Shown: piece after piece, positions 6,217 to 14,454 of the stretch
Layout of the letters: every line of letters begins with the position of its first letter
Numbering within the stretch: position 1 is the stretch's first letter
NCBI GenBank assembly: GCA_905235315.1
Contig: CAJOLG010000005.1
Span: 1 to 22,063, forward strand
Direction: 5' to 3'
Length of the DNA: 22,063 nt
Source of the DNA: an uncultured Solobacterium sp.
Lineage (GTDB): Bacteria; Bacillota_I; Bacilli_A; Erysipelotrichales; Erysipelotrichaceae
Notes under the pieces: model-generated
Database searches by the model: none
What the model was told of the DNA's origin: nothing
Seen by the model: the letters and a program-made list of their open reading frames with translations, nothing else
Made by a program: the position numbers and the translations under genes

Positions 6217-8289
6217 TTATGCCTCCGCTTTTGCCTTGGCAGCCGCAATTACCTTGTCTGCGACTTCTTTCGGTGCCGCCTGGTACCGGTCGAATTCGAC
6301 GACATATTTTCCGCGGCCCTGCGTCATGGAGCGAAGATCGTTTGCGTAGGTGAGAACTTCGGACATCGGAGCTTCCGCTGTGATGACCTGTTCATTGTCC
6401 TCGTTCATTCCCATATCAAGAATGAGACCTCTGCGCTTGGTGATATCGCCCATCAGGGTTCCGGTATATTCTTCCGGAGCGGTGATCGTAACTTTTCCGA
6501 TCGGCTCGAGGAGAACCGGGTTTGCCTTCGGCATCGCTGCGTTGTACGCAAGACGCGCTGCTTCCTTGAATGCGACTTCCTTGGAGTCTACCGGATGGTA
6601 GGATCCGTCAAACAAGGTTGCCTTGACACCGACAACTTTGAACCCTGCGAGAACGCCCTTGTTCATGCAGTCACGGAGACCCTGCTCTGTCGGCGGGAAG
6701 TACTGCTTGGGAACCGCACCGCCGAATACTTCCTCTGCGAAGACCATGTCTTCACTGTCGGTCGGCTCAAAGCGAACCCAGACATCGCCATACTGGCCGG
6801 CGCCGCCGTTCTGCTTCTTGTATTTGCCCTGCGCTTCCGCTTTTCCGCGGATCGTCTCACGGTACTGTACGGTCGGAACGGAGGTGGTGACTTCCACCTT
6901 GTACTTGGACTTCAGCTTGGAAATGATGAGATCGGTGTGCTGGTCGCCGAGGGAATACAGAACCTGCTCATGGGTTTCCGCATTCTTGTCGAGGCGGATC
7001 GTATGATCTTCTTCGCACATGTTCTTGATACCGACGGACATCTTGTCTTCATCTGCCTTGGTCTTCGGCCAGATTGCATATCCCAGCATCGGTTTCGGGA
7101 ATGCGATCGGGTCAAACTTCACGATCTTGGAAGTGGTGCACAGGGTATCGTTGGTCTGCGTGTTCTGCAGCTTTACGACAGCACCGATATCACCGGTGAA
7201 CAGTTTGCCCACACCGTTCTGGAACTTGCCGTTGATGACATAGACCTGGGCGATCTTTTCGTTGGCTTCCTTGTTGCTGTTGTAGACCTGAGAGTCGGAG
7301 TTCAGAACACCGGACATAACTTTCAGATAGGAAATCTTGCCGACAAACGGGTCGATGACGGTCTTGAATACGAAGGCAGACATCGCTTCATTCTCATTGG
7401 TCTCAAGATCGATGATGTCGCCCTTCTGGTTCTTCGCCTGAATCCGGCCCTTTTCCGCATAGCTCGGGAAATATTCGGTGATGAGATCGAGAAGGCGCTC
7501 GATGCCGATCTGCTCCGTTGCGGTTCCGCAGTAAACCGGACGGATATCGCCGGAGCGGACACCGATGCGGAGTCCCTTGGCAACCTCATGCATGTCGAAT
7601 TCTTCACCGTTGAAGAACTTCTCCATGAGTTCATCATCGGTGGAAGCGATCGCTTCCGCGATCTCTGCGTAGTATTCCTCAACCTTGTCAGCGAGATCCG
7701 CCGGAACTTCCTGCGGCTCATTGCGGTTGTCAAAGTACCACGCCTTCTTGCGGAGAATATTGACCGAACCGACGGGCTTTCCGTCTTTGAGGATCGGCAT
7801 CTCAAACGGAATGACGGAATTTCCGAATTTGTCGCGGAGCTCCCCAAATGCCTCATCAAAGTGTGCATTGGGATCATCCATCTTGTTGATGAAGAAGATG
7901 GTCGGAAGCTTGCGCTTTGTGACTGCTTCCTTCCAGGCGCGCTCGGTACCTGCTTCGACGCCTTCTTTTCCGTCGACAACGATCAGTGCGTTGTCTCCGA
8001 CGGTAAGACCGGTAACTTCTTCGCCCTCATAGTCCATGTAGCCCGGCGTATCGATGAAGTTGATCTTCTTGTCCTTCCACTCCACCGGTGCGAGATGGCA
8101 GTAAACCGAAAGGCCGCGCTTGCCTTCTTCCGGATCGAAGTTCAGGAAGGAAGTGCCGTCATTATTGCGGTTGAATTTGTCAATCTGCTTGTTGAAATAC
8201 AGACATGCCTCGATCAGCGTGGATTTGCCTGCGCCCGAGTGTCCGAGAACGGTAACATTGCGTACCTGACTGGCAGTGTAATCTTTCAT
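6217..8289 (-). CDS. Elongation factor G-like translational GTPase (EF-G2/FusA2-type paralogue, 690 aa)
   Basis: The five-domain EF-G layout is complete at the normal length. GTPase motifs are the P-loop GHSGAGKST (16-24), DTPGY (80-84) and NKMD (135-138). Two features separate it from housekeeping EF-G. The P-loop has GHSGAGKS rather than GHIDAGKT, and switch I has KRGLSV (57-62) rather than RGITI, so the conserved Thr is Ser. These are hallmarks of EF-G-like paralogues (EF-G2 group), whose role differs among species. No rpsL, rpsG or tuf gene is adjacent, also against the housekeeping copy. Domain IV (about 475-590, with KYKKQNGGAGQYGDVWVRFEP) and domain V are intact. The ATG follows GGAGG. 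It is the second gene after the ankyrin protein (18-nt gap), so expression probably depends on the attenuator at 9016-9144. Confidence 0.93.
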   Translation of the reverse strand: MKDYTASQVRNVTVLGHSGAGKSTLIEACLYFNKQIDKFNRNNDGTSFLNFDPEEGKRGLSVYCHLAPVEWKDKKINFIDTPGYMDYEGEEVTGLTVGDNALIVVDGKEGVEAGTERAWKEAVTKRKLPTIFFINKMDDPNAHFDEAFGELRDKFGNSVIPFEMPILKDGKPVGSVNILRKKAWYFDNRNEPQEVPADLADKVEEYYAEIAEAIASTDDELMEKFFNGEEFDMHEVAKGLRIGVRSGDIRPVYCGTATEQIGIERLLDLITEYFPSYAEKGRIQAKNQKGDIIDLETNENEAMSAFVFKTVIDPFVGKISYLKVMSGVLNSDSQVYNSNKEANEKIAQVYVINGKFQNGVGKLFTGDIGAVVKLQNTQTNDTLCTTSKIVKFDPIAFPKPMLGYAIWPKTKADEDKMSVGIKNMCEEDHTIRLDKNAETHEQVLYSLGDQHTDLIISKLKSKYKVEVTTSVPTVQYRETIRGKAEAQGKYKKQNGGAGQYGDVWVRFEPTDSEDMVFAEEVFGGAVPKQYFPPTEQGLRDCMNKGVLAGFKVVGVKATLFDGSYHPVDSKEVAFKEAARLAYNAAMPKANPVLLEPIGKVTITAPEEYTGTLMGDITKRRGLILDMGMNEDNEQVITAEAPMSEVLTYANDLRSMTQGRGKYVVEFDRYQAAPKEVADKVIAAAKAKAEA

Positions 8290-8307
8290 AGTATCTGTTC
8301 CTCCCCC

Positions 8308-8976
8308 TTATTTCAGAATATCCTTCAGATCCGCAAGGCATTCTTTGCGGACATAGTGAATCGCCATATTGCCGTCATAATCGGTCTTGTCCTTGGTGGC
8401 ACCATGCTCCAGCAGGAAGGTAACCAGCTCCGGATATCCGATATAGGCTGCCCGCATCAGGGCGGTGCATCCCTTGTTGTCGGCCGCATCGATATCTGCG
8501 CCGGCTTCCACCAGGTGCTTGATGACGCCTGCCTTGTAGGCATTGACCGCTTCCATCAAAGCGGTGCGGCCCTGCTCATCACGGGCATTCACATCGGCTC
8601 CTTTGGATACCAGGTAATCGACAACTTCCAGTTCTCCGAGCAGCGCAGCCCGCATCAGCGAGGTGCGTCCTCTGTTATCATGCGCATTGACATCTGCGCC
8701 GGCATGTTCGAGCATCTTGCAGATGGCAAGATGACCTTTCTTGGCGGCTCCCATCAACGCTGTCTTATTGTATTTATCCCGCGCTCTGGTGTTTGCGCCG
8801 TTGTCGAGCAGATAACGGACAATGTCCTCATATCCGCGTTTGGCGCTCCGCATCAAGGCCGTGCGGCCGTCTCCGTTGGCGACATTTACATTTGCGCCCT
8901 TGGAAACCATCGAGCAGACTTTTTCAAAGTCCCCTCTCGCCGCTGCATCAAAGAATTCCTGATTAATCTGATCCAT
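8308..8976 (-). CDS. Ankyrin-repeat protein (222 aa)
   Basis: The protein is almost entirely ankyrin repeats: about six full units plus a partial C-terminal one, each about 33 residues. They read GRTALMRSAKRGYEDIVRYLLDNGAN, NKTALMGAAKKGH, GRTSLMRAALLGE, GRTALMEAVNAYK and GCTALMRAAYIGY. There is no signal peptide or membrane segment, so it is cytoplasmic. Ankyrin folds bind proteins; the partner is unknown. I chose the ATG at 8976, 9 nt after AGGAGG. A TTG three codons upstream touches the Shine-Dalgarno sequence and cannot be used efficiently. It is cotranscribed with the EF-G-like gene (18-nt gap), which suggests, without proving, a link to that GTPase or the ribosome. A leader ORF and terminator precede it. 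Confidence 0.92.
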   Translation of the reverse strand: MDQINQEFFDAAARGDFEKVCSMVSKGANVNVANGDGRTALMRSAKRGYEDIVRYLLDNGANTRARDKYNKTALMGAAKKGHLAICKMLEHAGADVNAHDNRGRTSLMRAALLGELEVVDYLVSKGADVNARDEQGRTALMEAVNAYKAGVIKHLVEAGADIDAADNKGCTALMRAAYIGYPELVTFLLEHGATKDKTDYDGNMAIHYVRKECLADLKDILK

Positions 8977-9015
8977 AAAATCCAACCTCCTTCATATTCT
9001 TTGAAACGGATGAAC

Positions 9016-9042
9016 AAAAAAGATGGACGCATACGTTCCATC
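9016..9042 (-). terminator. Terminator/attenuator in the leader of the ankyrin/EF-G-like operon
   Basis: On the minus strand, 9042-9022 forms GATGG-(A)-ACG with loop TATG and CGT-CCATC: 8 bp with one bulged A, followed by TTTTTT (9021-9016). It lies 40 nt before the ankyrin ATG. No good promoter is seen between it and that ATG, so the operon would need read-through. The stem starts at the base after the leader ORF stop codon (9045-9043). Confidence 0.75.
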
Positions 9043-9144
9043 TCAAAAAACCGTGAATGTCGAACCCACAACCCCGCCGAAAAGAACTGCTCCTTCGCCT
9101 TTGTGCTGTGCATAAAAAGGTCGTACTGTTCCTGCGTAGTCCAT
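9043..9144 (-). CDS. Possible 33-residue leader peptide
   Basis: A 34-codon ORF starts with ATG at 9144, with GGAG about 10 nt upstream. It ends in TGA at 9045-9043, directly against the terminator stem at 9042. The peptide begins MDYAGTVRPFYAQHKGEG and continues with a Gly/Val-rich, weakly hydrophobic tail ending STFTVF. A plausible promoter lies 43-70 nt upstream. I recognise no family. The geometry is that of a ribosome-sensing leader: a ribosome held at the last codons or stop would cover the 5' arm of the terminator and permit read-through into the ankyrin and EF-G-like genes. It could instead be an independent small protein gene with its own terminator. No run of one amino acid is seen, so amino-acid attenuation is unlikely. 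Confidence 0.45.
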   Translation of the reverse strand: MDYAGTVRPFYAQHKGEGAVLFGGVVGSTFTVF

Positions 9145-9186
9145 GATGATTCAACTCCGTTCTAATCCGAAAATGATTCTAAGTTC

Positions 9187-9214
9187 ATTTTACCGTAAAG
9201 CCGGAAATCTTCAA
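9187..9214 (-). promoter_or_regulatory. Probable promoter of the leader ORF/ankyrin/EF-G-like transcript
   Basis: On the minus strand TTGAAG (9214-9209) and TAAAAT (9192-9187) are separated by 16 nt, matching sigma-A at 4 and 5 of 6 bases. Transcription would start near 9180, about 36 nt before the leader ATG. Confidence 0.5.
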
Positions 9215-9275
9215 TCAAAAACCCGGTGAATCCATGAAAAAACTATGAAAATTTTAAACGCTTATGAAAACACTT

Positions 9276-10136
9276 TCATTTATCCAGTTTCACCGTCCGG
9301 GTAGGATACGGGATCTCAATGCCGTTTTCACGGAATGCCTTCAGTACGGATTCCCGCACGGCACCGTTGAACGCATAGTGTTCTGCGCTGGTTCTGGTAG
9401 ATACCCTGAACCGCAGTTCAATGCCCGAATCGAGAAAGTCATTCACCACAACGCTGACCGGCGGCTGCCCGTTTTTGATTTCCTCTGCGGTACGCGGATC
9501 CACAAAGCCTTCGGTCTCGCTGACCGCTTTGATCAGCACCTCCCGCGCAAAATCAATATCTGTATCATAGGAAACCGACACAATGATCTGCCGGGAAAAG
9601 AGATTGGTGTCCGTCCGTTTGTTCTCCACGATCTGGGAATTCATGATCGAGTTCGGAATGACCACCTGGGTACCGTCATAGGTGCGGATGACCGTATGAC
9701 GCAGGGTGATCTGCTCTACCGTACCGTTGATGTCCTTTTCCGAAAGCTTGATCAGATCCCCGAGCCGGAACGGCTGATACAGCGCAAGAAAGAATCCCGC
9801 CACAAGGTTGCTGAAGGCTTCCTGGGCCGCAAAGGTAACGACGATCGCAATCAGGGATGTGGCACCGAGAACCGCCTTTCCGATCCCGGCAAGAAACTTG
9901 ACGTCATTCAGGATCAGAAATACCACGATGGCCCAGATCACCGAATTTGCGACCTTGCCGATAAACTGAATCGGAGTCTTTGCGTTTTCACCCCGCCGGA
10001 CGCTTTCCGCATTGGCTGCCCGGGTGATCATCTTTGTGACAACCAGCCCGAATATATACAGCAGGACGGAACGCACCGTAAACATCAGCAGCCCGTCGGT
10101 AAAATACTCCGATCCGAAATTCAGAACCTCTTCCAT
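9276..10136 (-). CDS. mscS: MscS-family small-conductance mechanosensitive channel (286 aa)
   Basis: A membrane channel of the MscS family that opens under membrane tension to release solutes after osmotic downshock. Three hydrophobic segments lie in residues 1-130. The pore helix TM3 and the following beta domain are recognised by GIGKAVLGATSLIAIVVTFA, AAQEAFSNLVAGFFLALYQP and FRLGDLI. The cytoplasmic domain continues with TVEQITLRHTVIRTYDGTQVVIPNS, the most conserved stretch of the family. Length fits the basic 286-residue E. coli type. The ATG follows AGGAGG by 6 nt. It is the last gene of the run from the phosphodiester glycosidase, 10 nt after the YgjP-like gene. No strong terminator follows; only a weak ATGAAA/TTTCAT hairpin overlaps the downstream region. 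Confidence 0.93.
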   Translation of the reverse strand: MEEVLNFGSEYFTDGLLMFTVRSVLLYIFGLVVTKMITRAANAESVRRGENAKTPIQFIGKVANSVIWAIVVFLILNDVKFLAGIGKAVLGATSLIAIVVTFAAQEAFSNLVAGFFLALYQPFRLGDLIKLSEKDINGTVEQITLRHTVIRTYDGTQVVIPNSIMNSQIVENKRTDTNLFSRQIIVSVSYDTDIDFAREVLIKAVSETEGFVDPRTAEEIKNGQPPVSVVVNDFLDSGIELRFRVSTRTSAEHYAFNGAVRESVLKAFRENGIEIPYPTRTVKLDK

Positions 10137-10146
10137 GTCATGCCTC

Positions 10147-10830
10147 CTATTTCAAAAGCCGGATCCGCTCTTTGTAATCCGGCATATTGCGCCGGACAAT
10201 GTCATAAAACGAAGCGGAATGATTCGGCACAAGAAAATGTGCGTACTCATGCAGTAGAACATATTCAAAACAGCGTACCGGGTAATGGATCAGCCGTGTG
10301 CTGAGCGTGATCGTATGCTTTGCGGGATAACACACTCCCCACCGGCTGGTCATATACCGGGTTTTAATCTCCGGCAGCGGAATTCCGTTGGCCGCACAGA
10401 TTGTTTCATCCCACGGCTCCCGCGCTTCCTCCGCCATCTCCAGCAGGGTTCTGGAAGCCGCTTTGCGGAAGGCCTTTTCGATCCGCTCCTGCGTCTTCTC
10501 TTTCAGAAAGAAGATGATCCGGTCGCCGTCAACCGTGACCGAATCCCGCGCTGCCGGCTGATAAACCACGGTCCGGAATTCTCCGAGCCAGCAGATGCGG
10601 TCTCCCTCAATGCCTTCCCGGTTGACTGCCTCTTCCCGGCTGCGGCGCAGCTTCTGATCCAGGATCCAGGCTTCATTGGTATAAATCAGCCGCCGGATCT
10701 CTTCCTGGGATGCCCAGCGCGGACACGAAATCAGGATCTCCCCCTGTTTCCCGATCCGCAGGGTGATGCGTTTCACCTTCTTTCGGGTAATGGTTACCGG
10801 TTCTTTGATTCCGCCGATCAGAACTTCCAT
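10147..10830 (-). CDS. YgjP-like (DUF45/SprT-type) zinc metallopeptidase (227 aa)
   Basis: The active site is HEYAH at 194-198, with the third ligand probably His204 in VPNHSASFYDIV. The preceding stretches MTSRWGVCYPAKHTITLSTRL and CFEYVLLHEYAHFLVPNHS are diagnostic of the YgjP-like family, which groups with SprT/WSS1 zincins. The N-terminal half carries the usual basic strand region (ITRKKVKRITLRIGKQGEI). There is no signal peptide, so it is cytoplasmic. The physiological substrate is unknown; related zincins act on DNA-crosslinked proteins, an inference only for this one. The start lies 6 nt after the ROK stop codon; GGGAG is about 13 nt upstream, a long spacing, so translational coupling to the ROK gene is likely. 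Confidence 0.9.
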   Translation of the reverse strand: MEVLIGGIKEPVTITRKKVKRITLRIGKQGEILISCPRWASQEEIRRLIYTNEAWILDQKLRRSREEAVNREGIEGDRICWLGEFRTVVYQPAARDSVTVDGDRIIFFLKEKTQERIEKAFRKAASRTLLEMAEEAREPWDETICAANGIPLPEIKTRYMTSRWGVCYPAKHTITLSTRLIHYPVRCFEYVLLHEYAHFLVPNHSASFYDIVRRNMPDYKERIRLLK

Positions 10831-10836
10831 AGCCGC

Positions 10837-11754
10837 TCAGTTCTCCCACGTCCCGTACCGGTGATGGTACAGGGCACCGATCAGATTGGCATCATTGCCG
10901 AAGGCACAGGCCACAACATCCGCCATCGGCGGCACATCGAAGCCTTCCCGGAACGGAAGTTTTTCAACCATATCCCACAGCGCCTTCTTCAGATAATCAA
11001 CCAGCAGCGGGTCGGCCGAGATACCGCCGCCGACGGCGATCTTTTCAAGATTGAGCAAAACACTCAGATTGTAGATCTGCACCGCATGTTTCGCCGCAAA
11101 TTCGCGCAGGACCTGCGTTGCGGCTTCGTCATGGTTCCGGACCCGCCGGAACAGTTCAATGCCGTCGATCTCTGCCGCATTTTCTCCGGTAAGTGCCGCC
11201 AGTTTCGTTCCGAGCGCATGATGCCCGCCGCTGCACCAGAACCCGTCCGGCATATCGGTTTTCGTATCATTCGTGCAGAGATAGCTGTATTCCCCGGCCG
11301 AGAAGTCTTTTCCGATCACCAGCCGGTCATTGAGAATGATTCCGCCGCCGATCCCGGTTCCGATCACGATCACAGCACAGTCATGGCAGCCTTTCAGCGC
11401 CCCTTTCCAGTGTTCCGCAAGGACCGCCGCCTTGCCGTCATTCTCCGCCGATACCGGAAGTCCATAGCGTTCCTTCAGGTCTTTCGTAACCGTGCTGCCC
11501 GCAAGAAATGTCAGCATCCCGCCGGTACGGCAGTACCCGGTGCGATCATCCAGCATGCCGGGCATGGATATCGCAATGCCCGAGACTTCGTGTCGGTATT
11601 GTTCCGCAATCGGGTCGAGCAGCTGATAAAACGCCTCTTTGGAATCCAATGCTTCCGGTGTACTGAGGCTGCCTTTCTCCAGAATCTCAGTATCCTCGTT
11701 CATCACCGCATATTTTAAAAATGTCCCGCCCCAGTCAAATACCAGATAGTTCAT
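10837..11754 (-). CDS. ROK-family sugar kinase (305 aa)
   Basis: ROK kinase that would phosphorylate a sugar with ATP in the cytoplasm. Motifs are the phosphate-binding DWGGTFLKYAVM (7-18), the catalytic Asp106 in ENDGKAAVLAE, and the adenosine-side GTGIGGGIILN (132-142). The zinc motif CxCGxxGCxE of NagC/glucokinase-type ROK proteins is absent (the region reads CSGGHHALG), and GEYSYL replaces GExGH. This resembles the beta-glucoside kinase/sugar kinase branch more than NagC. There is no DNA-binding domain, so it is an enzyme, not a repressor. The ATG overlaps the TGA of the GH2 gene in ATGA, so the two are translationally coupled. The substrate is probably the sugar released by that secreted enzyme; galactose, glucose or an amino sugar cannot be told apart here. 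Confidence 0.9.
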   Translation of the reverse strand: MNYLVFDWGGTFLKYAVMNEDTEILEKGSLSTPEALDSKEAFYQLLDPIAEQYRHEVSGIAISMPGMLDDRTGYCRTGGMLTFLAGSTVTKDLKERYGLPVSAENDGKAAVLAEHWKGALKGCHDCAVIVIGTGIGGGIILNDRLVIGKDFSAGEYSYLCTNDTKTDMPDGFWCSGGHHALGTKLAALTGENAAEIDGIELFRRVRNHDEAATQVLREFAAKHAVQIYNLSVLLNLEKIAVGGGISADPLLVDYLKKALWDMVEKLPFREGFDVPPMADVVACAFGNDANLIGALYHHRYGTWEN

Positions 11755-14435
11755 TTTCTGTCTTCCTTTCCTTTGCCGGATATTTTGTCCATTACTGCTT
11801 CTGCCGTCCGTTCGGTCAAGGAAGCAGACGTGCCGTCTCCCGTCACAATGCGGGTGACGCCGGAGGTCAGCCCGTCACTGCCGGCGGTAATGACCAGTTC
11901 ATCCCCGGATTCCCCTGCCTGAATCACGGCAGAGACCGTTCCATGGAAGGTTTTCCGCGAAGCATCCGTCTCCGTGTTGTCCTGATACCCCTGGGTATCC
12001 ATCGGATTGCCGCTGTCACTCGCAAGAATTCTTCCCTCTCCTTCAAGATGGAACTGCACTTCCCGGTCATCACTGCTGACCGGATTTCCTTCTGCGTCAC
12101 AGATCACGGCTCTTACATACGTAAGATCCCGGCCGTCAGCCGCAAGAACGTTCCGGTCCGCCGTCAGCCGGATCATTGCCGGTTCCCCGCAGGTGGTCAC
12201 TTTCTTACGGCCGGAGGTTTCCGCAATCACATTGCCCGCCGCATCATAGGCCACCGCTTCGAGGGTCCCGGCAGAATACCGCACGGTTTTATTCCAGGAC
12301 AGGGAGCCGTCATACAGGCGCCAGGTATATCCCTCTTCGGTCGTATGCGTTTCCGCCGTCACCTTGCCAAGGCTCTTTCCGTTTAAAAAGAGTTCCACAG
12401 CCGGTGCGTTGGTATATACCGTTACGGTTGTCCGCTGAAACAGATTCTTTTTCATGTTGTCCGGATTCCAGTCCGGAAGCACATGCAGAACGGTAATGTC
12501 ATCCCGCCACTGGCTCTGATAAAAGTAATAGGCATCCTTCGGGACTCCCGACGTATCAATGATTCCGAAATAGGAGCTGTTCGGCGCAGGCCCTTCGCCG
12601 GTAACGGAACCGGTATGCCAGCCGTTCCACGGCTCCGGCTCCCCGAGATAGTCAAACCCCGTCCAGACAAACTCGCCGGCAATATAATCGCGGCTGATCG
12701 TATTCAGCCACGCATCCTGCGCGGTCATGCCCCACTCCACTGCAGTGCGGTCATACGCAGTAATCTGATGCGTCTTCTGATTGATTCCGTACGTCCCGTA
12801 TTCCCCCCGGGAGCCGAAGGTGCTTGCGGTCTCACTGCCGTAGAGACACCAGTCCGGATGCGCGGTATGATACGCATCCATCGTTTTTCCCGTTGCGTAA
12901 TTGAGACCCACGATACCGCCCGCGTCAGCGACTGCGGTATCCATCAGGATCTGGGTATCGCTCCCCTTTACCGTCATATTGTCGGCGATCGTTACCGGTA
13001 TGGTATCGGTGAACGTCCCGATCCACTCGCTGAGGATCCGGGCATAGTTGGGATACTCTGACGTATCGCCGTCAATGTTGCCGAGGATCTCGTTTCCGAT
13101 GGAGTACATCAGAAGACACGGCTCATTGCGGGAATGAAGAACCATCTCCCGCACGTCAAAGGCGCTCCACATCATTCCTGCTTCGCCGCCGATGATCTCA
13201 TTGCCCTCCGTGATCTCCTCCAGGAAGACACTTCCGTAATCTTCGGTATTGTCATTCTTTGAATTGGACCAGGTATCAAACGCTTCTTCAATGACCAGGA
13301 TTCCCCGTTCACTGCATGCCTGCAGGAAATATCCGTCCGCCGGATTATGCGCACTGCGGATCGCATTGATTCCCATTTCCTGCAGAAGATCGAGCCGCTG
13401 ATCCAGCGCCGCATGATATCCTGCAGCGCCAAGCGCTCCAAGATCATGGTGCAGGCAGACGCCTTTGAGTTTTACCGCCTCCCCGTTCAGGAAAAAGCCG
13501 CGGTCATTGTCAAACGACATCCAGCGAAAGCCAAACCGGGTATCCACGGTATCTGACACAGAGCCGTCTTCCTTCATAACTTCCGTGCGGCAGGTATAAA
13601 GATTCGGGTCCGTCAGCGACCATAGCTTCACCCCGGTCACCGGAACCGTTTCGTTTACCGTAACTTCACTTCCCGCATTTACCGTAAACGGGGCGCTTTC
13701 TGCTTTGGATACCGTTTTGCCGTCCGCATCCAGAATCGAGGCGGCCAGAACCAGCGTCTCCGGTTCAGCTCCGTCATTGCGGACAGTGACCTCCGCCTTC
13801 GTATCACAGCGGTCAGGATGGGCCGCAAGATCCGGGGTTTCGATCCGGACGCCGCCGCGGGCAATATACTGCGGTTCCGTTACCGTGAGCCGCACATCCC
13901 GGTAGATGCCGCTGCCGGAATACCACCGGCTTGACGGCAGGGTATTCTTCACCGTTACTTCAATGATATTTTCGGTTTTTCCGTCAAAGATCAGGTCGTC
14001 CGAAAGATCGAACGCAAATGAGGTATACCCGTACGGATGGGTTCCGAGCACCCTTCCGTTAACGGATACCTGGGCATCTTTGTATACGCCCTCGAATTCA
14101 AGCACAAACCGTTTTGCCCGGTCGGCTTCCTGCACGATGAGCGATTTCCGGTACATTCCTGTTCCGCCGGGAAGAAACCCGCTCTCCGCTTCATACTCCG
14201 TGCTGAACGCTTCCCTGATGGACCAGTCATGGGGCAGATCGATCCGGCTCCACGCGGAATCCTCTTCCCGCCGGAACTCCCAGTCCTCATTCCAGAGAAC
14301 CGAACGTTCCTGCGCACTGAAAACCTCCGGTTCTTCCGCATGCGCCGGGATGGCATGCATTGCGGAAACCAGGATGGCTGCACAGACGAAAACAACTGCC
14401 CGTTTCATATGTTTTATTGTATCAGAAAGCCGCAT
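11751..14435 (-). CDS. Secreted GH2-family beta-galactosidase (about 894 aa)
   Basis: Exported glycoside hydrolase family 2 enzyme. A signal peptide covers residues 1-33 and probably ends at AHA-EE. The N-terminal sugar-binding domain (about 45-190) contains LPHDWSIREAF and GVYKDAQVSVNG. An immunoglobulin-like domain runs to about 300. The TIM barrel follows, with acid/base Glu449 in YSIGNEI and nucleophile Glu535 in LYGSETAS, then WTGFDYLGEPEPW (591-603). C-terminal beta domains (about 645-865) resemble the DUF4982 and Ig-like modules of BgaA-type enzymes. There is no LPXTG or hydrophobic tail, so it is released or held non-covalently. The start is uncertain. ATG 14435 has AGGA 3-5 nt upstream. 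ATG 14408 (885 aa) lacks a Shine-Dalgarno sequence but lies 7 nt after a TACAAT. Beta-galactosidase is the likely activity, but other GH2 specificities remain possible. Confidence 0.92.
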   Translation of the reverse strand: MRLSDTIKHMKRAVVFVCAAILVSAMHAIPAHAEEPEVFSAQERSVLWNEDWEFRREEDSAWSRIDLPHDWSIREAFSTEYEAESGFLPGGTGMYRKSLIVQEADRAKRFVLEFEGVYKDAQVSVNGRVLGTHPYGYTSFAFDLSDDLIFDGKTENIIEVTVKNTLPSSRWYSGSGIYRDVRLTVTEPQYIARGGVRIETPDLAAHPDRCDTKAEVTVRNDGAEPETLVLAASILDADGKTVSKAESAPFTVNAGSEVTVNETVPVTGVKLWSLTDPNLYTCRTEVMKEDGSVSDTVDTRFGFRWMSFDNDRGFFLNGEAVKLKGVCLHHDLGALGAAGYHAALDQRLDLLQEMGINAIRSAHNPADGYFLQACSERGILVIEEAFDTWSNSKNDNTEDYGSVFLEEITEGNEIIGGEAGMMWSAFDVREMVLHSRNEPCLLMYSIGNEILGNIDGDTSEYPNYARILSEWIGTFTDTIPVTIADNMTVKGSDTQILMDTAVADAGGIVGLNYATGKTMDAYHTAHPDWCLYGSETASTFGSRGEYGTYGINQKTHQITAYDRTAVEWGMTAQDAWLNTISRDYIAGEFVWTGFDYLGEPEPWNGWHTGSVTGEGPAPNSSYFGIIDTSGVPKDAYYFYQSQWRDDITVLHVLPDWNPDNMKKNLFQRTTVTVYTNAPAVELFLNGKSLGKVTAETHTTEEGYTWRLYDGSLSWNKTVRYSAGTLEAVAYDAAGNVIAETSGRKKVTTCGEPAMIRLTADRNVLAADGRDLTYVRAVICDAEGNPVSSDDREVQFHLEGEGRILASDSGNPMDTQGYQDNTETDASRKTFHGTVSAVIQAGESGDELVITAGSDGLTSGVTRIVTGDGTSASLTERTAEAVMDKISGKGKEDRK
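14416..14421 (-). promoter_or_regulatory. Candidate -10 element exactly 7 nt before ATG 14408
   Basis: On the minus strand TACAAT (14421-14416) carries an extended TGA prefix (TGATACAAT) and ends 7 nt before the ATG at 14408. There is no Shine-Dalgarno sequence between them. RNA would begin at or near the start codon. The -35 position has no good match. The same arrangement occurs before the upstream gene at 15437-15442. Confidence 0.35.
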
Positions 14436-14454
14436 TTTTCCTGTTCTGTTTTGG

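Noticed and set aside
6595..9165. 856-residue open frame on the plus strand, antisense to the EF-G-like and ankyrin genes
   Set aside because: It is antisense to two well-supported genes with strong family motifs, has no ribosome binding site, and shows no recognisable domain. Long antisense frames arise from the codon bias of the real genes.
10285..11718. 477-residue plus-strand frame opposite the ROK and YgjP-like genes
   Set aside because: Same reason: antisense shadow without start signals or motifs. The similar frames at 9264-10304 and 3717-4661 were dropped on the same grounds.
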